The notes under the pieces: model-generated
What the model saw: only the letters and a program-made list of their open reading frames with translations
Database searches by the model: none
Told to the model about the DNA's origin: nothing
Program-made: the position numbers and the translations under genes
In this document: positions 61,372-64,000 of the stretch, piece after piece
Position numbering within the stretch: position 1 is the stretch's first letter
Layout of the letters: each line of letters begins with the position of its first letter
Assembly: GCF_004329715.1 (NCBI RefSeq)
Contig: NZ_JXSY01000013.1
Location: forward strand, 124,001-188,000
Source: Bowmanella sp. JS7-9
GTDB taxonomy: Bacteria > Pseudomonadota > Gammaproteobacteria > Enterobacterales > Alteromonadaceae
Direction of reading: 5' to 3'
DNA: 64,000 nucleotides

Positions 61372-64000
61372 TTAGGCCGCTTTTTGATAATGGTAGGCGT
61401 AATAAACCACCGGGATCACCACCAGAGTGAGGATGGTTGAAACCAGCAAGCCAAATATCAGCGATACGGCCAGCCCGCCGAAGATGGGATCGTCGAGGAT
61501 AAAGAATCCCCCCATCATGGCGGCGACGGCGGTCAGTGCAATCGGGATAGAACGCACCGCGGCGGCACTGATGGTCGCCTGCTGCAAATCTTTACCCTCG
61601 GCCACCTGCTGCTGAATAAAGTCCACTAACAAAATGGAGTTACGCACAATAATTCCGGCCAGTGCGATCATGCCAATCATCGACGGTGCGGTGAATTGCT
61701 GCCCCAGTAAAGCATGGCCCGGCATAATCCCGATAATAGTCAGCGGGATCGGCGCCATAATAATCAGCGGCACGGAGTAGCTTTTAAACTGCGCGACCAC
61801 CAGCAGGTAAATCATGATCAGGCCCACCGAATAGGCGATCCCCATATCGCGGAAGGTTTCAAAGGTAACCTGCCATTCGCCGTCCCATTTCATGCTCCAT
61901 TGATAGGGGTTATCCGGCTGTGAGGTAAAGAACTGCGCGATGGGCTGACCATCCACCTGGGTTTGTTCCAGCGCCGCCTTGATGCCAAACAGGCCATACA
62001 GCGGGCTGTCGGTGTCGCCGGCCACATCGCCGGTGACATACACCACAGGCAGCAAATCTTTGTGGTAAATGGTTTGCTCGCGGGTCGCTTCTACCACTTT
62101 TGTCACCTCAGACAGCGCAACTAAACTGCCGGTTTGCGCACGGACACGCAGGTTCTGCAGCGCCAGCAGATCACTCTTACGCTCGCTGGGTAAGGTCAGG
62201 CGCACCGGTACCGGCACGCGGGCATGATCAAAGTGCAGATAAGAGGCATCTTCACCGCGCAGTGCAGCACTGACATCCAGCACAATCGCCGCCTGGCTGA
62301 CGCCCAGTTTGGCGGCTTTGGCACGGTCGATTTCCAGTACCCACTTGGTTTGTGCGGCTTCACGGCTGTCGTCCACATCCACCACTTCGTCGGTGGCCGT
62401 GAAGGCCTGTTTCACCTGCCCGGCCACATCCAGCTGGCGCTGATAGTCCAGCCCATACACTTCGGCGACCAGCGGCGCCATTACAGGTGGCCCCGGCGGC
62501 ATTTCTACCACTTTGACACTGGCGCCCATGTTTGCCGCGGTTTCGCTGATTAAACGGCGTGCCTCCAACGCAATGGCGTGGCTTTGTCGATGACGCAGAC
62601 TTTTATGCACCAGATTGACCTGAATTTCGCCCATATGCGGCTGGTTACGCAGGTAATACTGGCGCACTAAGCCGTTGAAGTTGATCGGGGCAGCGGTGCC
62701 TGCATACAGTTGCAGGTTATCCAACTCGGGCAACTGCCGTAAGTCCGCGGCCAGGGCCTGCAAGGTCGCGTAGGTTTGCTCCAGTGAGGTGCCTTCGGGC
62801 ATATCCACGACCAGTTCAAACTCGCTTTTGTTGTCAAACGGCAGCATTTTCATGATGACATCTTTACTGACCACTAAGGCCATGGAGCCAGCAATCAGCA
62901 CAAAAATCCCCACCAGTAACACCACCCGCATGCCACGGCCCTGCTCTTTGCGTAAAAACGGGGTCAGCAGTTTGATAAACAAGCGTTGCAGTTTGCCCTC
63001 GCCCTGCTCTGCGTGGGTGGCATGATTTTCACTGCCTTCATGCTTTTTGAACAGGCGATAGTACAACCAGGGAGTGAGCATAAACGCCACCGCTAAGCTT
63101 ATCAGCATACCGGTGGAGGCATTGATTGGGATAGGCCGCATATACGGGCCCATCAGGCCAGTTACGAATGCCATCGGCAGCAGCGCGGCAATCACGGTCA
63201 GGGTGGCCAGGATAGTCGGGCCGCCTACTTCGTCGACCGCCAGCGGAATAGACTCACGCAGGGATTTGGCGCCCAGTGTCATATGTCGGTGAATGTTCTC
63301 CACTACCACAATGGCATCGTCGACCAAAATTCCGATAGAGAAAATCAGTGCAAACAGCGACACCCGGTTGAGGGTGAATCCCCACGCCCAGGACGCAAAT
63401 AACGTCATGGCCAGTGTCACCACCACAGCAATACCGACCACGATGGCCTCGCGCCGCCCCAGCGCAAACAGCACCAGTACAATCACCGACAAGGTGGCAA
63501 AAATCAGCTTTTTAATCAGGGTGTTGGCTTTTTCTTCGGCGGTCAGGCCGTAATTGCGGGTTAAGCTGGCCTCAACGCCATCGGAGAAATACACGCCCTT
63601 CATTTGTTCAAAACGGGTGGTGACAGCCTGCGCCACATCCACTGCGTTTTCACCGGGCTTTTTCGCCACGGTTAAGGTCACTGCCGGATACAACTCGGCA
63701 CTGCTGCCATCGTTGGCCGCGCCCATACCAAAGGCGACGTAATTCGCGGGTGTTTCTGTGGTCAGCGTCACCTCGGCCACATCACGTAAAAACACCGGTG
63801 CGCCCTGATACACGCCAACTACTAAATCCTGCACATCTTCCAGCGAGGTTAAGAAGGTTCCAACCTGCACCTGCAATTCGCTGTTCTGGCTCACCAGCGC
63901 GCCGGCATCCGCGGAGGCATTGGCCGCGCCAAGGGCTTGCCGCACATCACTTAAGCCTAACTGATAGACCGCCAGACGTGCTGGCTGAAAGCTGACCCGT
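61372..64000 (-). CDS. RND-family efflux pump permease (C-terminal part)
   Basis: The gene runs off the right edge of the window, so the N-terminus is missing; about 876 residues are visible. Typical RND segments are GILVDDAIVVVENIHRHM (helix 4 region), VVAQFKSYSVPLIIMAPIPL and ALAGIIVRNSILLVDFIQQ, and large periplasmic loops lie between them. The pump exports toxic compounds together with a membrane-fusion protein, probably encoded upstream beyond the window. The sequence resembles the AcrB-like multidrug group more than the heavy-metal CusA group, but the substrate is unknown. A terminator follows the stop. Confidence 0.92.
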   Translation of the reverse strand, partial: RVSFQPARLAVYQLGLSDVRQALGAANASADAGALVSQNSELQVQVGTFLTSLEDVQDLVVGVYQGAPVFLRDVAEVTLTTETPANYVAFGMGAANDGSSAELYPAVTLTVAKKPGENAVDVAQAVTTRFEQMKGVYFSDGVEASLTRNYGLTAEEKANTLIKKLIFATLSVIVLVLFALGRREAIVVGIAVVVTLAMTLFASWAWGFTLNRVSLFALIFSIGILVDDAIVVVENIHRHMTLGAKSLRESIPLAVDEVGGPTILATLTVIAALLPMAFVTGLMGPYMRPIPINASTGMLISLAVAFMLTPWLYYRLFKKHEGSENHATHAEQGEGKLQRLFIKLLTPFLRKEQGRGMRVVLLVGIFVLIAGSMALVVSKDVIMKMLPFDNKSEFELVVDMPEGTSLEQTYATLQALAADLRQLPELDNLQLYAGTAAPINFNGLVRQYYLRNQPHMGEIQVNLVHKSLRHRQSHAIALEARRLISETAANMGASVKVVEMPPGPPVMAPLVAEVYGLDYQRQLDVAGQVKQAFTATDEVVDVDDSREAAQTKWVLEIDRAKAAKLGVSQAAIVLDVSAALRGEDASYLHFDHARVPVPVRLTLPSERKSDLLALQNLRVRAQTGSLVALSEVTKVVEATREQTIYHKDLLPVVYVTGDVAGDTDSPLYGLFGIKAALEQTQVDGQPIAQFFTSQPDNPYQWSMKWDGEWQVTFETFRDMGIAYSVGLIMIYLLVVAQFKSYSVPLIIMAPIPLTIIGIMPGHALLGQQFTAPSMIGMIALAGIIVRNSILLVDFIQQQVAEGKDLQQATISAAAVRSIPIALTAVAAMMGGFFILDDPIFGGLAVSLIFGLLVSTILTLVVIPVVYYAYHYQKAA

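Noticed and set aside
1-64000. CRISPR arrays, tRNA or rRNA genes, prophage and insertion sequences
   Set aside because: No regularly spaced repeats, cloverleaf-like segments, transposase or phage proteins could be recognised by eye; a tRNA-scan could still find a missed one.

Overview
The window looks like part of a chromosome from a marine or aquatic gammaproteobacterium of the Alteromonadales. This is inferred from gene content: sbcB, the yejK-yejL-yejM set, a LiuR-controlled leucine operon, a Shewanella-type valine/isoleucine operon and many two-component and PAS proteins. Gene density is high. I found no rRNA, tRNA, CRISPR array, insertion sequence or phage gene.

1-8.5 kb: the end of a CBS-domain gene, Sua5, then a divergent pair of an NhaR-like LysR regulator and a three-gene operon. 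The operon encodes the DabB-DabA inorganic-carbon transporter and a coupled DUF6671-like protein. A PAS-GGDEF protein closes the block. 8.6-26.7 kb: housekeeping and envelope genes: exonuclease I, a FapA-domain protein, a periplasmic sugar dehydrogenase, an EamA transporter, phosphofructokinase, a LytS/LytTR pair, a DUF962 protein, M61 and M23 peptidases, a double-domain pterin synthase homologue, YejK, YejL, a shortened YejM and a ChaN lipoprotein.

26.7-31.3 kb: an alpha-glucosidase under a LacI-type regulator with clear palindromic operators, an orphan solute-binding protein and a small outer-membrane barrel. 31.4-50.5 kb: branched-chain amino-acid breakdown. A minus-strand valine/isoleucine operon (mmsA to an SDR dehydrogenase), a minus-strand thiolase and a plus-strand liuRABCDE operon all lie near LiuR-like boxes. 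A TPR response regulator, a soluble PAS chemoreceptor and a lipoprotein sit between them. The 3' end of liuE occurs twice, 1243 bp apart, and brackets two membrane-protein genes; this looks like an insertion scar.

50.5-58.2 kb: FKBP isomerase, M1 peptidase with a membrane partner, a Tat-exported DUF1569 protein, a Cys-rich lipoprotein, ChrA, a racemase, DUF1428 and LysE. 58.2-61.3 kb: a more AT-rich accessory island with a Ser/Thr protein kinase and a SIR2-domain protein, led by a possible small basic reading frame. This is the best candidate for an undescribed, probably defensive, system. The window ends inside an RND efflux pump gene.
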